A DNA stretch of 44,305 bases from positions 1 through 44,305 of the forward strand of contig JALOTJ010000010.1 of NCBI GenBank assembly GCA_025457965.1. Reading direction: 5' to 3'. Source of the stretch: Spirochaetota bacterium. GTDB lineage: Bacteria > Spirochaetota > UBA4802 > UBA5368. Below are positions 16,871-25,471 of the stretch, piece by piece. A program made the position numbers and the translations under genes. How positions within the stretch are numbered: position 1 is the first letter of the stretch; every line of letters starts with the position of its first letter. The notes below the pieces were generated by a model, which saw nothing but the letters and a program-made list of their open reading frames with translations, was not told the origin of the DNA and ran no database searches.

Positions 16871-19126
16871 TTAGCGAAAAAATTTCACGATGGTAGGCCA
16901 GCCGTTGATCGTTACGGCGTTGCCGAAGTCCTTCTTGATGACAAAATCGCTCTCCTGCCTGATCTTCGCCCTGAATGGCAGGTTGATCATGATCTCGGGC
17001 GGGACGAATTTCGGCAGATCGATGAACCTGTACTGCACCTCGCTCCCCGAGGAGACGACCTTGAAGCTTATCGGGCCGAAGCGCGACGGGGCATCCTGTA
17101 CCACGATCTCCGAGCCCGGGCGAAACCACTCCTCACGCGGCGCCGGCAGCACATCCAGCCGGTTCTCAAAGTCCATAAACAGCATGTTGCGCATCGTCAG
17201 GGCGAACGCCGCCATCGCCTCGACCGAATCGCCGTCACCCATTATACCGGCCCCCGAACCGGGGTGAAGTATCTCCTGTAAACAGAAGCGCTTCCCACCC
17301 CTTCTCATAAATTCGCTTATAAGCCCGTGATACCGCATATCGCGGCAAAAGATGAGGTTCGAGGCGAACAGGAGGGACAGCACCGTATCCCAGCCACCGA
17401 GCGCCCGTACATAGAGCGGCACGCCGCCGTACAGTTCCGCCAATCCGCTGACCATTGTGCCGAGTTCGTCCGTGGAGAGTTCCTCTATCCTGTATGGATA
17501 GCCGGCCGCGGCCATGTATCCGGCCGCCCCGCCGCCGTCCAGGCGCTCGTCGGGATTACCGGACACGGCCTTTCCTTCTCCCCCGGGAAACAATGTACGG
17601 ACCTCCGCGGCTATGATGCCACCCAGCCGCTTCGCCTCTTTCGAGAACCTGTTTTCATCGCCGAAAAGTCCCATACAGCGCGCGAGATAGGAATACTGGC
17701 GAAGGGCGTTGCAGATCAACACGAGGTCGTAGACGTGAGGCGAAGCCGTGAGATAAAAGCCGAGGGAGTTGCCTCCCTCACGGCGAGAGACCGATTTAAC
17801 CCCGCTGGCATAATCGCACAGTGATCCGGCCGCTGTTTTCAGCGCCGCATAACCCTTCCGGAGGTAATCCAGATCGCGCGAGTGGATGAAGCAGTCCGCG
17901 AACGCCGAAACAAGGTAGGCGACGCCGATATTCCGCTTAAACGACGGCTCGACGACCCCCTCAAAACGCGGCATGATCGAGCGGATTATTCCCTCGGCTT
18001 CCGAATGGTACCCCATCCGGTTGCACGCGCAGACCATAAGGCACGAGCGCTTCATCGCCACCGAATCAAAATCGCGTCTTCCCGCTCCGGTCTCGCGGTT
18101 GATCGCGTTGAGCAGGGAAAGCTTGGACGCGTAAAGCCAGCGCACGACCGGTTCTTCCGGGAAGGAAAGTTTAATCCCGCTTTTTATTCTGAGGCCGGCG
18201 AAAGCGCCGAATTCCTCGGCAGCGCGCGCGTAATTAAACCGCGAAGGGGCTATCGCGTTCCTCCGCGAAAGGCTGACCCGGAGGTGGATCTTCCGCGAGC
18301 CCTTCTGGAGAACGTACCCGAGCGCGAGCGTGGCCATGCCGAACTCGCACGAGGCCTTAAGCGCGTCCCGCGAGCCGGCGACCGGGGTCAGGTCACCGGA
18401 CAGGCCGGAACCGTTCGTAACGAAATCAGGCCTGGCCTCCATCACCGCGCGTTCTGAACCGTCGATCCTCACCGTTCTCGAGTCCTTTCTGTATTCGATC
18501 TCGCCGACCGTACCCAGTAGGGTTGTGTCATACGGTCGAAACACCAGCAGCAGGAGTGCGCCATCGGACTTTTTAGGCAAGAAGGACTCGAGCGCGACAA
18601 CGGCCTCGTCAACGCCCGTGCGCGCGCCGAACACCGTCTGGGTCAGGCCGAATTCCTTTTCCTTCCATCCGGTTTTTATGATGGAGGTAAGGGGGTCCCG
18701 TTCCTGCTCAATCCCGCCGGCAAGATCCTGGGGTCTGAAAACACGTTGCCCGATAACGACCCAGGTTTCCACCGACCATCCCGCGTAGGTTGGAGAGAGC
18801 ATGCCTGACGTATCGATCCGCAATGCATCGCTCGAGAGAAGGTTGGTAAAATACAACCAGTCCCTGTTGGAGTGATTGGCGAGCTGGGGCGGCAGTATGC
18901 CGCTCCCCGATCGGGATGCCCCGTCCGCAAGCCGGTTTACCCAGTACGGCCAGCGGTACGATGAAAACCTCTGAAAGAGAAGATAATTACGAATGCCCGT
19001 GCCGATTCCCGCCGTCATCGAGACGAGCTTGTCGCGGTCGATGAAAGCGGGAATGTCACCCGCGAAGCCCCCGCCGACGGCACTGTGGGGCTTTTCGCGC
19101 ATCCGGAAAATCCCATTAATGCTCAT
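16871..19126 (-). CDS. Six-hairpin-glycosidase-like / glucanotransferase-like protein of unknown specificity
   Basis: 751 aa with N-terminal beta-rich region then all-helical toroid-like region (RRDFDSVAMKRSCLMVCACNRMGYHSEAEGIIRSIM); fold-level inference only. Confidence 0.45.
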   Translation of the reverse strand: MSINGIFRMREKPHSAVGGGFAGDIPAFIDRDKLVSMTAGIGTGIRNYLLFQRFSSYRWPYWVNRLADGASRSGSGILPPQLANHSNRDWLYFTNLLSSDALRIDTSGMLSPTYAGWSVETWVVIGQRVFRPQDLAGGIEQERDPLTSIIKTGWKEKEFGLTQTVFGARTGVDEAVVALESFLPKKSDGALLLLVFRPYDTTLLGTVGEIEYRKDSRTVRIDGSERAVMEARPDFVTNGSGLSGDLTPVAGSRDALKASCEFGMATLALGYVLQKGSRKIHLRVSLSRRNAIAPSRFNYARAAEEFGAFAGLRIKSGIKLSFPEEPVVRWLYASKLSLLNAINRETGAGRRDFDSVAMKRSCLMVCACNRMGYHSEAEGIIRSIMPRFEGVVEPSFKRNIGVAYLVSAFADCFIHSRDLDYLRKGYAALKTAAGSLCDYASGVKSVSRREGGNSLGFYLTASPHVYDLVLICNALRQYSYLARCMGLFGDENRFSKEAKRLGGIIAAEVRTLFPGGEGKAVSGNPDERLDGGGAAGYMAAAGYPYRIEELSTDELGTMVSGLAELYGGVPLYVRALGGWDTVLSLLFASNLIFCRDMRYHGLISEFMRRGGKRFCLQEILHPGSGAGIMGDGDSVEAMAAFALTMRNMLFMDFENRLDVLPAPREEWFRPGSEIVVQDAPSRFGPISFKVVSSGSEVQYRFIDLPKFVPPEIMINLPFRAKIRQESDFVIKKDFGNAVTINGWPTIVKFFR

Positions 19127-19142
19127 TTGAATGAACCCCGGT

Positions 19143-19478
19143 TCAGAAATGCCTGAGCGCCTCTTCCTCCGTTTCGTACACTTCGAACATATCCATGAGC
19201 TCCACGACCTCGAATATCTTCTTGACCGCGTTATTCATGTTGCAGAGTTCAAGCTTGCGTTTGGATTCCTTGAGCACCCTCATGGTGGAAACGAAGATCC
19301 TCAGGCCCGAACTGCTCATATATTCAACCTGTCCCAGGTTGAGAAGCAGGCTGCACTGCGCTTCCTGCTCGATTATCCTGTTGATTTCCTTCTCCACATC
19401 GGCGGACACATGGACATCAAGTTTCCCGTGCAGGTAAATTACGATGACGTTATCGACTTTTCTGGTTTTAAGATCCAT
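19143..19478 (-). CDS. STAS-domain anti-sigma factor antagonist
   Basis: VIVIYLHGKLDVHVSADVEKEINRIIEQEAQCSLLLNLGQVEYMSSSGLRIFVSTMRVLKESKRKLELCNMNNAVKKIFEVVELMDMFEVYETEEEAL. Confidence 0.93.
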   Translation of the reverse strand: MDLKTRKVDNVIVIYLHGKLDVHVSADVEKEINRIIEQEAQCSLLLNLGQVEYMSSSGLRIFVSTMRVLKESKRKLELCNMNNAVKKIFEVVELMDMFEVYETEEEALRHF

Positions 19479-19588
19479 TTATTCCTCCCCGATTTTAGCC
19501 GTTACGCCGCGAAACCGGAACAATCCGGACTCCCCGGATGCAGGACCGGGGTGCGTTTTTCCGGCTTTCGTGATCCCCGGCAATCAGC

Positions 19589-20035
19589 TCACTCTTCGCC
19601 TGAACGGGCGGACTTTCTCGTAATCGCGAGCGCCGCCGCCGTAATGACAAGCACAAACAAAAACATCACCCCCAGCGCCACCGCCAGCGTATGCTGAAAG
19701 GCAAGCCCGTTTTTGATAAGAACCCATGACGCCAGAAGCGGAAATAAAATTCCCGTAAAATAAACCAGCCCCCTGTACCTGAGCGGGTCAAAGAGCGGCA
19801 GTACCATCGATGCTCCCGCTGAAAACACCATCGCCGCAAAGCCCCGTGTGACAAAATAAAGGGGAGCGACGAAGGCGTCGTATTTGATCTGATTAAACCA
19901 GTCCTCGGCCAGCGGCAGACCCAGGAGGGATCCGACGAAAAGCGGCGACAGATAAAATGCGATGCCGGCGGTGATATACAACACACCGCTGACCAGAATG
20001 ACCACCTGCAGGATGTTCGTCAGCTTCGAACGCAT
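19589..20035 (-). CDS. Small integral membrane protein, four predicted TM segments
   Basis: Hydrophobic segments LQVVILVSGVLYITAGIAFYL, GFAAMVFSAGASMVLPLF, GLVYFTGILFPLLASWVLI, LAVALGVMFLFVLVITAAALAI. Confidence 0.65.
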   Translation of the reverse strand: MRSKLTNILQVVILVSGVLYITAGIAFYLSPLFVGSLLGLPLAEDWFNQIKYDAFVAPLYFVTRGFAAMVFSAGASMVLPLFDPLRYRGLVYFTGILFPLLASWVLIKNGLAFQHTLAVALGVMFLFVLVITAAALAITRKSARSGEE

Positions 20036-20101
20036 CGATCTCTCCTTAGTCTGTTTTCCGCACCGGATACGGCGCCCCGAGGGCCGGCCATTCCGTTAAT
20101 G

Positions 20102-21928
20102 TTACAGTCCGTGTTCCTTCAACAATTTATTCGAGAGCTCGTCCGAAAGTTCCAGTATTTTTTTCAAATTATACTCGCTTTCGTCGATTTCAATTACGAT
20201 GTTTTTCGATGTAATTCCGCCAGGACGGCCTTCCGGCAGTAAAAGAGAGCAATGGTCCAGATAACGGTCGTAAAACTTTAAAACCCGCCTGTCGCGGAAG
20301 CGGAGCCTGCCCCGGTTTCGCACCGATACCGAGAGAACCTCGTCAACGTCGGTACGGAGCAGTTCCTCGGGGCGCACCCTTCTCCGCGGGAAGCCGGAGT
20401 GATACAGACCCCCGGCAATCCCCACGGACTCGCAGACCGGATGGAGCATAAACGAGGCCGCCATGCATTCCGCGAGGCCGCCCGTACTGAAGACGCGAAC
20501 CCCCTCCCCGCGCTCGTCCGCCAGCATGGCAGTGGGCAGGCTCCTGAGCATCTCGATGCGGGCCGAACCGGCCAGTTCGCGGGCATGGCGGGCCGCTCCA
20601 GCGCTCTTGATGATGAACTCATCGGGAAAGGTGATGCCGAGCATGGCGTTGATGCGTTCCTCCGAGAAAAAAGACTCCACCGCTTTAAGAAAGGATTCGT
20701 CATCCTCCATAAGCGCGTAAAGAGCAGCGAGACAGTAGCTCATGCCGGAAGAATAAAGAAGGTCGACTTTCCTGCCGGCACGCTGGTAGGCCGCGAGAAA
20801 ACCCGCGTAGGCCACGGAATCGGCGAGTCTCGTTTCAAGCACCATGCCGCGCTTCCTGCCCCGTATGAACTCCATGAACTCCGCGGCGTTCTCGCCGCCG
20901 GTGAGCTCCTTCAGGGTTTCGTGCGCGGGGGCCTTTTTCGTAACGCCAAGGTCCTCGAGAATAATGCCGCCCTCGAACGAACGCGTGGAGCGCGCGTGGA
21001 AGGCGTTGAGCGTGTACAGTACCCGCTGCCCATCGCGAAGGCCCGAGTCGAGCAGCGGATAGAGCGCCCTCCGTTCCTTCGGGCTCGTTACAATCGGGAA
21101 GATGACATCGGACAATTCGAAGACCCTGTCGCGCAGTTCGTCGTCGCGCCCGGACAGGTCTATGACGATAAACCGGTATTCCCGCGACAGCGCGAAGAGG
21201 ATAGGCGAGAGTATTTCCGGGTTGACCCTGACCCTGGAGCCAAAGGCGATGTTCATGAGAGAGAGGTTGTCGTCGACCGATTCGATACGCTCATCAATGA
21301 ACAAATCGGCGGCGAGGTCCTCCTCGTCCTTCTGGGATACGGCCGTGGTGATCTTTCTTTCAAAGATATTGAACACCGAGTCGCCGGTATACGATACGTC
21401 GAGAATTATCGTCTTCCCCTCGCGTGCGCAGCAAAGGCCGAGAAAAGACGAGAGCAGGGACTTCCCCGAAGCTTCCGTCCGGCCGAACACCGTTATAATC
21501 CGCGCCGCCCTGCCACCGTACTTCTTTGCCACGGACGAGAGCTCGAATCCCATCGCGCCGACGGTGCGCAGATATCCGCGCATGGCCTTGTAGGAATTGA
21601 GGAAAAAACGGTAGACGCTTTTAACCTCGAACACAAAGAGAGATGAATCAACGAGCGCCCGCACCTGCCCGCGGTGTCGGTTCTGCGTAAAGGGGATGTC
21701 GCCGAAGAACGAGCCCGGCGCCATGCAGACGACCTCGCCCCGTCCGGGGGCTTCCATCTCGAAGAGCCCCGTTATCACCACGCCGAGGGAGTTGTCTCTG
21801 CCGGGATCGAAAATCTTTCCGCGCTGAACGTTAACGATTCGCCCGGCGCCGCGCAGACGTCCGATTTCCTCGTCCCTGCAATGGCGGAAGAGGGGAATGT
21901 CGCTCAGGATATGATCGATAAAATCCAT
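20102..21928 (-). CDS. NTE-like protein: cyclic-nucleotide-binding domain + MinD/ParA-like NTPase + degenerate patatin-like domain
   Basis: cNMP: RGKIFDPGRDNSLGVVITGLFEME...APGSFFGDIPF; MinD-like: ITVFGRTEASGKSLLSSFLGLCCAREGKTIILDVSY and FIVIDLSGRDDELRDRVFELSDVIFPIVTSP; patatin-like: GMVLETRLADSVAYAGFLAAYQRAGRKVDLLYSSGMSYCLAALYAL. Confidence 0.75.
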   Translation of the reverse strand: MDFIDHILSDIPLFRHCRDEEIGRLRGAGRIVNVQRGKIFDPGRDNSLGVVITGLFEMEAPGRGEVVCMAPGSFFGDIPFTQNRHRGQVRALVDSSLFVFEVKSVYRFFLNSYKAMRGYLRTVGAMGFELSSVAKKYGGRAARIITVFGRTEASGKSLLSSFLGLCCAREGKTIILDVSYTGDSVFNIFERKITTAVSQKDEEDLAADLFIDERIESVDDNLSLMNIAFGSRVRVNPEILSPILFALSREYRFIVIDLSGRDDELRDRVFELSDVIFPIVTSPKERRALYPLLDSGLRDGQRVLYTLNAFHARSTRSFEGGIILEDLGVTKKAPAHETLKELTGGENAAEFMEFIRGRKRGMVLETRLADSVAYAGFLAAYQRAGRKVDLLYSSGMSYCLAALYALMEDDESFLKAVESFFSEERINAMLGITFPDEFIIKSAGAARHARELAGSARIEMLRSLPTAMLADERGEGVRVFSTGGLAECMAASFMLHPVCESVGIAGGLYHSGFPRRRVRPEELLRTDVDEVLSVSVRNRGRLRFRDRRVLKFYDRYLDHCSLLLPEGRPGGITSKNIVIEIDESEYNLKKILELSDELSNKLLKEHGL

Positions 21929-21943
21929 TCGCCGTTTCGCTTT

Positions 21944-23302
21944 TCAGGCTTCGGCGGATTTCAACAGCCGGACAATATCGGCCTTGCCGAGAAGATCGAT
22001 GGGCCGCGTACTCGCGAATTCGGCCGCCATCTGCGAGTAATCGCCGGTGCTGACGACTATGACGCGCGTGGCATTGCGCGGCTTCATGCTTTCGTGGAGT
22101 TTCCTTAGCAGCTTGTCCGACACCGTTTCGGTCGTGCGCAGGATGCGCACGATCCTGTTGCTCATGCGGGTGTTACGCCATTTCCCTTCGGTCTCGGTGG
22201 CGAGGATGTCTATCTCGGAATCGCTGATTATCTCTATGTCCATGACGGTAAGCCCCAGCGATTCGGCTATCTTTCTGCAGGTGTGCTCGAACTGGGCGAG
22301 CCCCGCTATCATGAAGTCCTTGACACGGTCGTCCTGCCTGAAGTCCGAATACGCGCGCAGCTTTTCCTGAACATCGCGGAAATTCTTGTTCACCGAGGCG
22401 ATCTGCTCCCAGTTTGAGATCGCCGACTGCAGATCGCGCACGTTTTCCTGCGACGAGGCCAGGAAGTAACGCAGGTTGAGTTCGGTATCGCTCCCCCGCT
22501 TGGCATACTTGATCCCCCGCTCGAACTCGATTATCGCTTTGGGGAAAAGCTCTTTCTCGTGATAGCAGGTGCCCTTGGCCAGAAAGCACTTTACTTTTAT
22601 GTCCTCGCTCTTCTGAGCGGTCTCGAATTCCTTGATCGCCCACTCGTAGTCGCCGACCTGCCGGAGGACCAGGCCGAGGAAATAATGGGCCTTGAAGTTA
22701 CCCTGGTCTATCTTGATTGCCTCGAGGAACATCTGCTTGGCCTCGTTATAGGAGGCGTTGCGGTAAAGCACCTGGCCAAGGTAATAATATGACATGTCGT
22801 GTCGGTTGTTGTTGGCGATGCTTTTCTTGAAGTACGCGGCGGACCTGTCGATCGCCCCCGAGTCGAAAAGCATCATGCCGAGCTGAAAGAAATTTTCATA
22901 GTTTAAAGGGTCTATCTTTGTAAGAATGAGGTATTCCTTTTTGGCGTCCTCGACGGCGTTACGCTCCCTGAATATCCTGGCGAGCTTCGAGCGCACGTTC
23001 ACCTCGTTCACCTTGTCATCGAAGCGCGAGATCTTGAGCACCTGGCGGTATTCGAGGATTGCGAACTGCGGGTTGTTTTCCCTGATATACGCTTCAGCCA
23101 GAAGGTAATGCGCATAAGCGTTGCGGTCGTCCTTTTCAAGTATCGCGTTCAGCTTTTTGATTGCGAGTTTCGTCTGCCCAATCTCGATCATCTTGGCTAT
23201 TTCTTCGATCTTGCGGGGAAAAATGTAGGTGCTGAAGATGTAAAGGCCGAAAATGCTGAGCATTATGAAAAAGACAAATATTATTACATAGGTCACTATC
23301 AT
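21944..23302 (-). CDS. Membrane-anchored TPR protein with C-terminal Mrr-like domain, copy A
   Basis: N-terminal TM VIIFVFFIMLSIFGLYIFSTYIF; multiple TPRs; C-terminal FEHTCRKIAESLGLTVMDIEIISDSEIDILATETEGKW...TRVIVVSTGDYSQMAAEFA. Confidence 0.72.
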   Translation of the reverse strand: MIVTYVIIFVFFIMLSIFGLYIFSTYIFPRKIEEIAKMIEIGQTKLAIKKLNAILEKDDRNAYAHYLLAEAYIRENNPQFAILEYRQVLKISRFDDKVNEVNVRSKLARIFRERNAVEDAKKEYLILTKIDPLNYENFFQLGMMLFDSGAIDRSAAYFKKSIANNNRHDMSYYYLGQVLYRNASYNEAKQMFLEAIKIDQGNFKAHYFLGLVLRQVGDYEWAIKEFETAQKSEDIKVKCFLAKGTCYHEKELFPKAIIEFERGIKYAKRGSDTELNLRYFLASSQENVRDLQSAISNWEQIASVNKNFRDVQEKLRAYSDFRQDDRVKDFMIAGLAQFEHTCRKIAESLGLTVMDIEIISDSEIDILATETEGKWRNTRMSNRIVRILRTTETVSDKLLRKLHESMKPRNATRVIVVSTGDYSQMAAEFASTRPIDLLGKADIVRLLKSAEA

Positions 23303-23338
23303 CGTCTTTATCTATACCCCGGCTGTTTCGGTCGACAT

Positions 23339-23695
23339 TCAGGCGTCACGGCGCTGCTCGCGAAGAAGCCTGTTCTGCTCCTCGAGCGCGCTGATTTTGG
23401 AAAAGGCTTCCATAAGCTCCGACCTGCCGAGCTGGGAGACGCTTTCCTGCGCACGGGCCGTCTCGGTCGCGAGCTTCAACTCCACACGCGAGTATTCCAC
23501 TATATTTTCGTACATCGAGATAATCTTCTGCGCGTTATCGAGCTCCATTTCGTTGAGCTTGAGGACATTTTCATAACCGCTTACCATTTTCCGGTAGTGT
23601 TCAAGCTCGCCCTTCAGGTCTTCAATCTCCTTTTTCAGGCCTGCCACGTCCTCGCTCATCGTCACACCTCGATGTCCTGTTAATAGGTTCGGCAC
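23339..23695 (-). CDS. Small coiled-coil protein
   Basis: VAGLKKEIEDLKGELEHYRKMVSGYENVLKLNEMELDNAQKIISMYE heptad pattern; same directon as the TPR gene. Confidence 0.6.
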   Translation of the reverse strand: MPNLLTGHRGVTMSEDVAGLKKEIEDLKGELEHYRKMVSGYENVLKLNEMELDNAQKIISMYENIVEYSRVELKLATETARAQESVSQLGRSELMEAFSKISALEEQNRLLREQRRDA

Positions 23696-23759
23696 GTATC
23701 CGTCGATTGTTCATCGTTTTCCGGCCCGCGGCCCAGGCGCCGTTGCCAAGAAATTAATA

Positions 23760-23789
23760 TTGACAAATGCCCCACCACCGGCCCATTAT
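23760..23789 (+). promoter_or_regulatory. Sigma70-like promoter for tRNA-Ala
   Basis: TTGACA (23760-23765), 18-bp spacer, CATTAT (23784-23789), 31 bp before tRNA. Confidence 0.6.
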
Positions 23790-23819
23790 CCTCAACGTTC
23801 AAAACGAACGGAAGCACCC

Positions 23820-23892
<73 letters not shown>

Positions 23893-23937
23893 CACCCTCC
23901 CGAGTATGATCACAATTCCGGCGCACTGTCAAGATAA

Positions 23938-25185
23938 TTACTTCCCGCCCGGGGTCCGTTCAATCCGGTGGATTACGAGGCCGCTGCGAAGCTTCGGCTC
24001 AAACCAGGTCGATTTGGGCGGCATGAGGCCCCCGTTGTCGGCGACTGCTATGAGCTCCTCTATCGATGTGGGATAAAGCGAAAAGGCCACGGCGAAACCC
24101 CCTTCCCGCACCAGCCTTTCGAGCTCGGCGAGCCCCCGCATCCCTCCAACAAAATCTATGCGCATATCCTTCCTTGGGTCGCCGATTCCAAGCAGTGGTT
24201 CGAGCACAGTGGTCTGTAAAACGGAGACGTCCAGACGCGCGACGATATCGCCCTCCGGCTGGAAGCGGGGGGCGAGGAGCATCCACCGCCCGCCGAGGTA
24301 CATGCAGAAGCGACGGGGCCCCGGCGGTGTTCCGGATGCGGTCTCTTCTATGGAGTAGCTCCGGCCGAGCCGTTCGAGAAATTCGTCGGCGCTCTGGCCG
24401 TTGAGATCGCGCACCACCCGATTGTACGGCAGGATTTTCAACTGGTCGTGAGGAAAGACAACGGCGAGAAAGCGGTTGTACTCCTCCTCGCCGGTATGGT
24501 TCGGATTGGCCTTCCGGCGCTCCAGGCCGACCTTGACCGCCGAGGCGGCCCGGTGATGACCGTCGGCGATATACACCGCCCGCGAATGTAAAAGCTCTTT
24601 AAACGAAGCGATGAGTCCGCCGTCATCTATGCGGCGAAGGATATGGCGTATGCCGTCTTCGGCGGTAAAATCGACCTCGGGGGCGGCTTCCAGCGCCCGG
24701 GTGAAAAGCGGCCGGCCAGCGCCGTTCTCGCGGTAGAAGGTGAAGACCAGTCCCGTCTGCGCGCTCAGGTTGTCAAGATGGCGCATCCTGTCGCGCTCCT
24801 TGTCCTCGCGGGTGAGCTCGTGCTTCTTTATCCGGTCTTCGAGGTAATCGTCGATTTCAAGACAGCCGACGATTCCAGTCTGCTCGCGTCCGCCCATGAC
24901 AAGGGTATACAGGTACAGGCCCGGCCTCTCATCGCCGCGCAGCACGCCATTGCCGATAAACCGTTCGAAGTTCTCCCGGGCCTTCGCGTAGACGCTGTCG
25001 TCGTACAGCGAAACGCCCGCGGGAAAATCGATCTCGGGCTTTGATATATGGAAAAAGCTGTGCGGCCTGTCTTTCGCGATCGCGCGCGCCTCCTCCGATG
25101 AAACCACGTCGTACGGCAGCTCAGCCACCTGCGGCGCGAGCGCCCTTTCCGGACGCAGACCCGCGAATTCCCGTATTCTTGCCAT
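23938..25185 (-). CDS. DUF1015 family protein
   Basis: ARIREFAGLRPERALAPQVAELPYDVVSSEEARAIAKDRPHSFFHISKPEIDFP; IKKHELTREDKERDRMRHLDNLSAQTGLVFTFY; YIADGHHRAASA; start at 25185. Confidence 0.9.
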   Translation of the reverse strand: MARIREFAGLRPERALAPQVAELPYDVVSSEEARAIAKDRPHSFFHISKPEIDFPAGVSLYDDSVYAKARENFERFIGNGVLRGDERPGLYLYTLVMGGREQTGIVGCLEIDDYLEDRIKKHELTREDKERDRMRHLDNLSAQTGLVFTFYRENGAGRPLFTRALEAAPEVDFTAEDGIRHILRRIDDGGLIASFKELLHSRAVYIADGHHRAASAVKVGLERRKANPNHTGEEEYNRFLAVVFPHDQLKILPYNRVVRDLNGQSADEFLERLGRSYSIEETASGTPPGPRRFCMYLGGRWMLLAPRFQPEGDIVARLDVSVLQTTVLEPLLGIGDPRKDMRIDFVGGMRGLAELERLVREGGFAVAFSLYPTSIEELIAVADNGGLMPPKSTWFEPKLRSGLVIHRIERTPGGK

Positions 25186-25471
25186 GTTTTTCAGGTTCTC
25201 CCGATTATATATGCCGTCCGACCGACCCGCCGGGGGATGGTGAGGTGCAGTTCGCGGGTCAATCCGCCATTCGTGGCGATAAATCCGCTGAACGACCACC
25301 GGTCTTTCGACTCGTTCTGTAATCCGGCAATTGTGCCGGTGCGAGGCTTTTTTTCAAGAAATAATTGGCGTGCGGACGCGCTCTGCCGGCGATATCCGTG
25401 TAACAATCCGGCGGCCCGGAACACCGAACAGGAGGCCGCCGTCGGGCCCATTCCCCTTCGAGAGAGGCTTC

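Noticed and set aside
20399-21646. 415-aa plus-strand ORF
   Set aside because: Antisense shadow of the NTE-like gene; no recognisable domain, Arg/Glu/His-rich.
14335-23695. Interpretation of the directon as a classical restriction or anti-phage island
   Set aside because: The Mrr-like domains appear to lack the (Q/E)xK residues and are membrane-anchored behind TPRs; there is no methyltransferase and no mobile-element context. Defence remains possible but unsupported.
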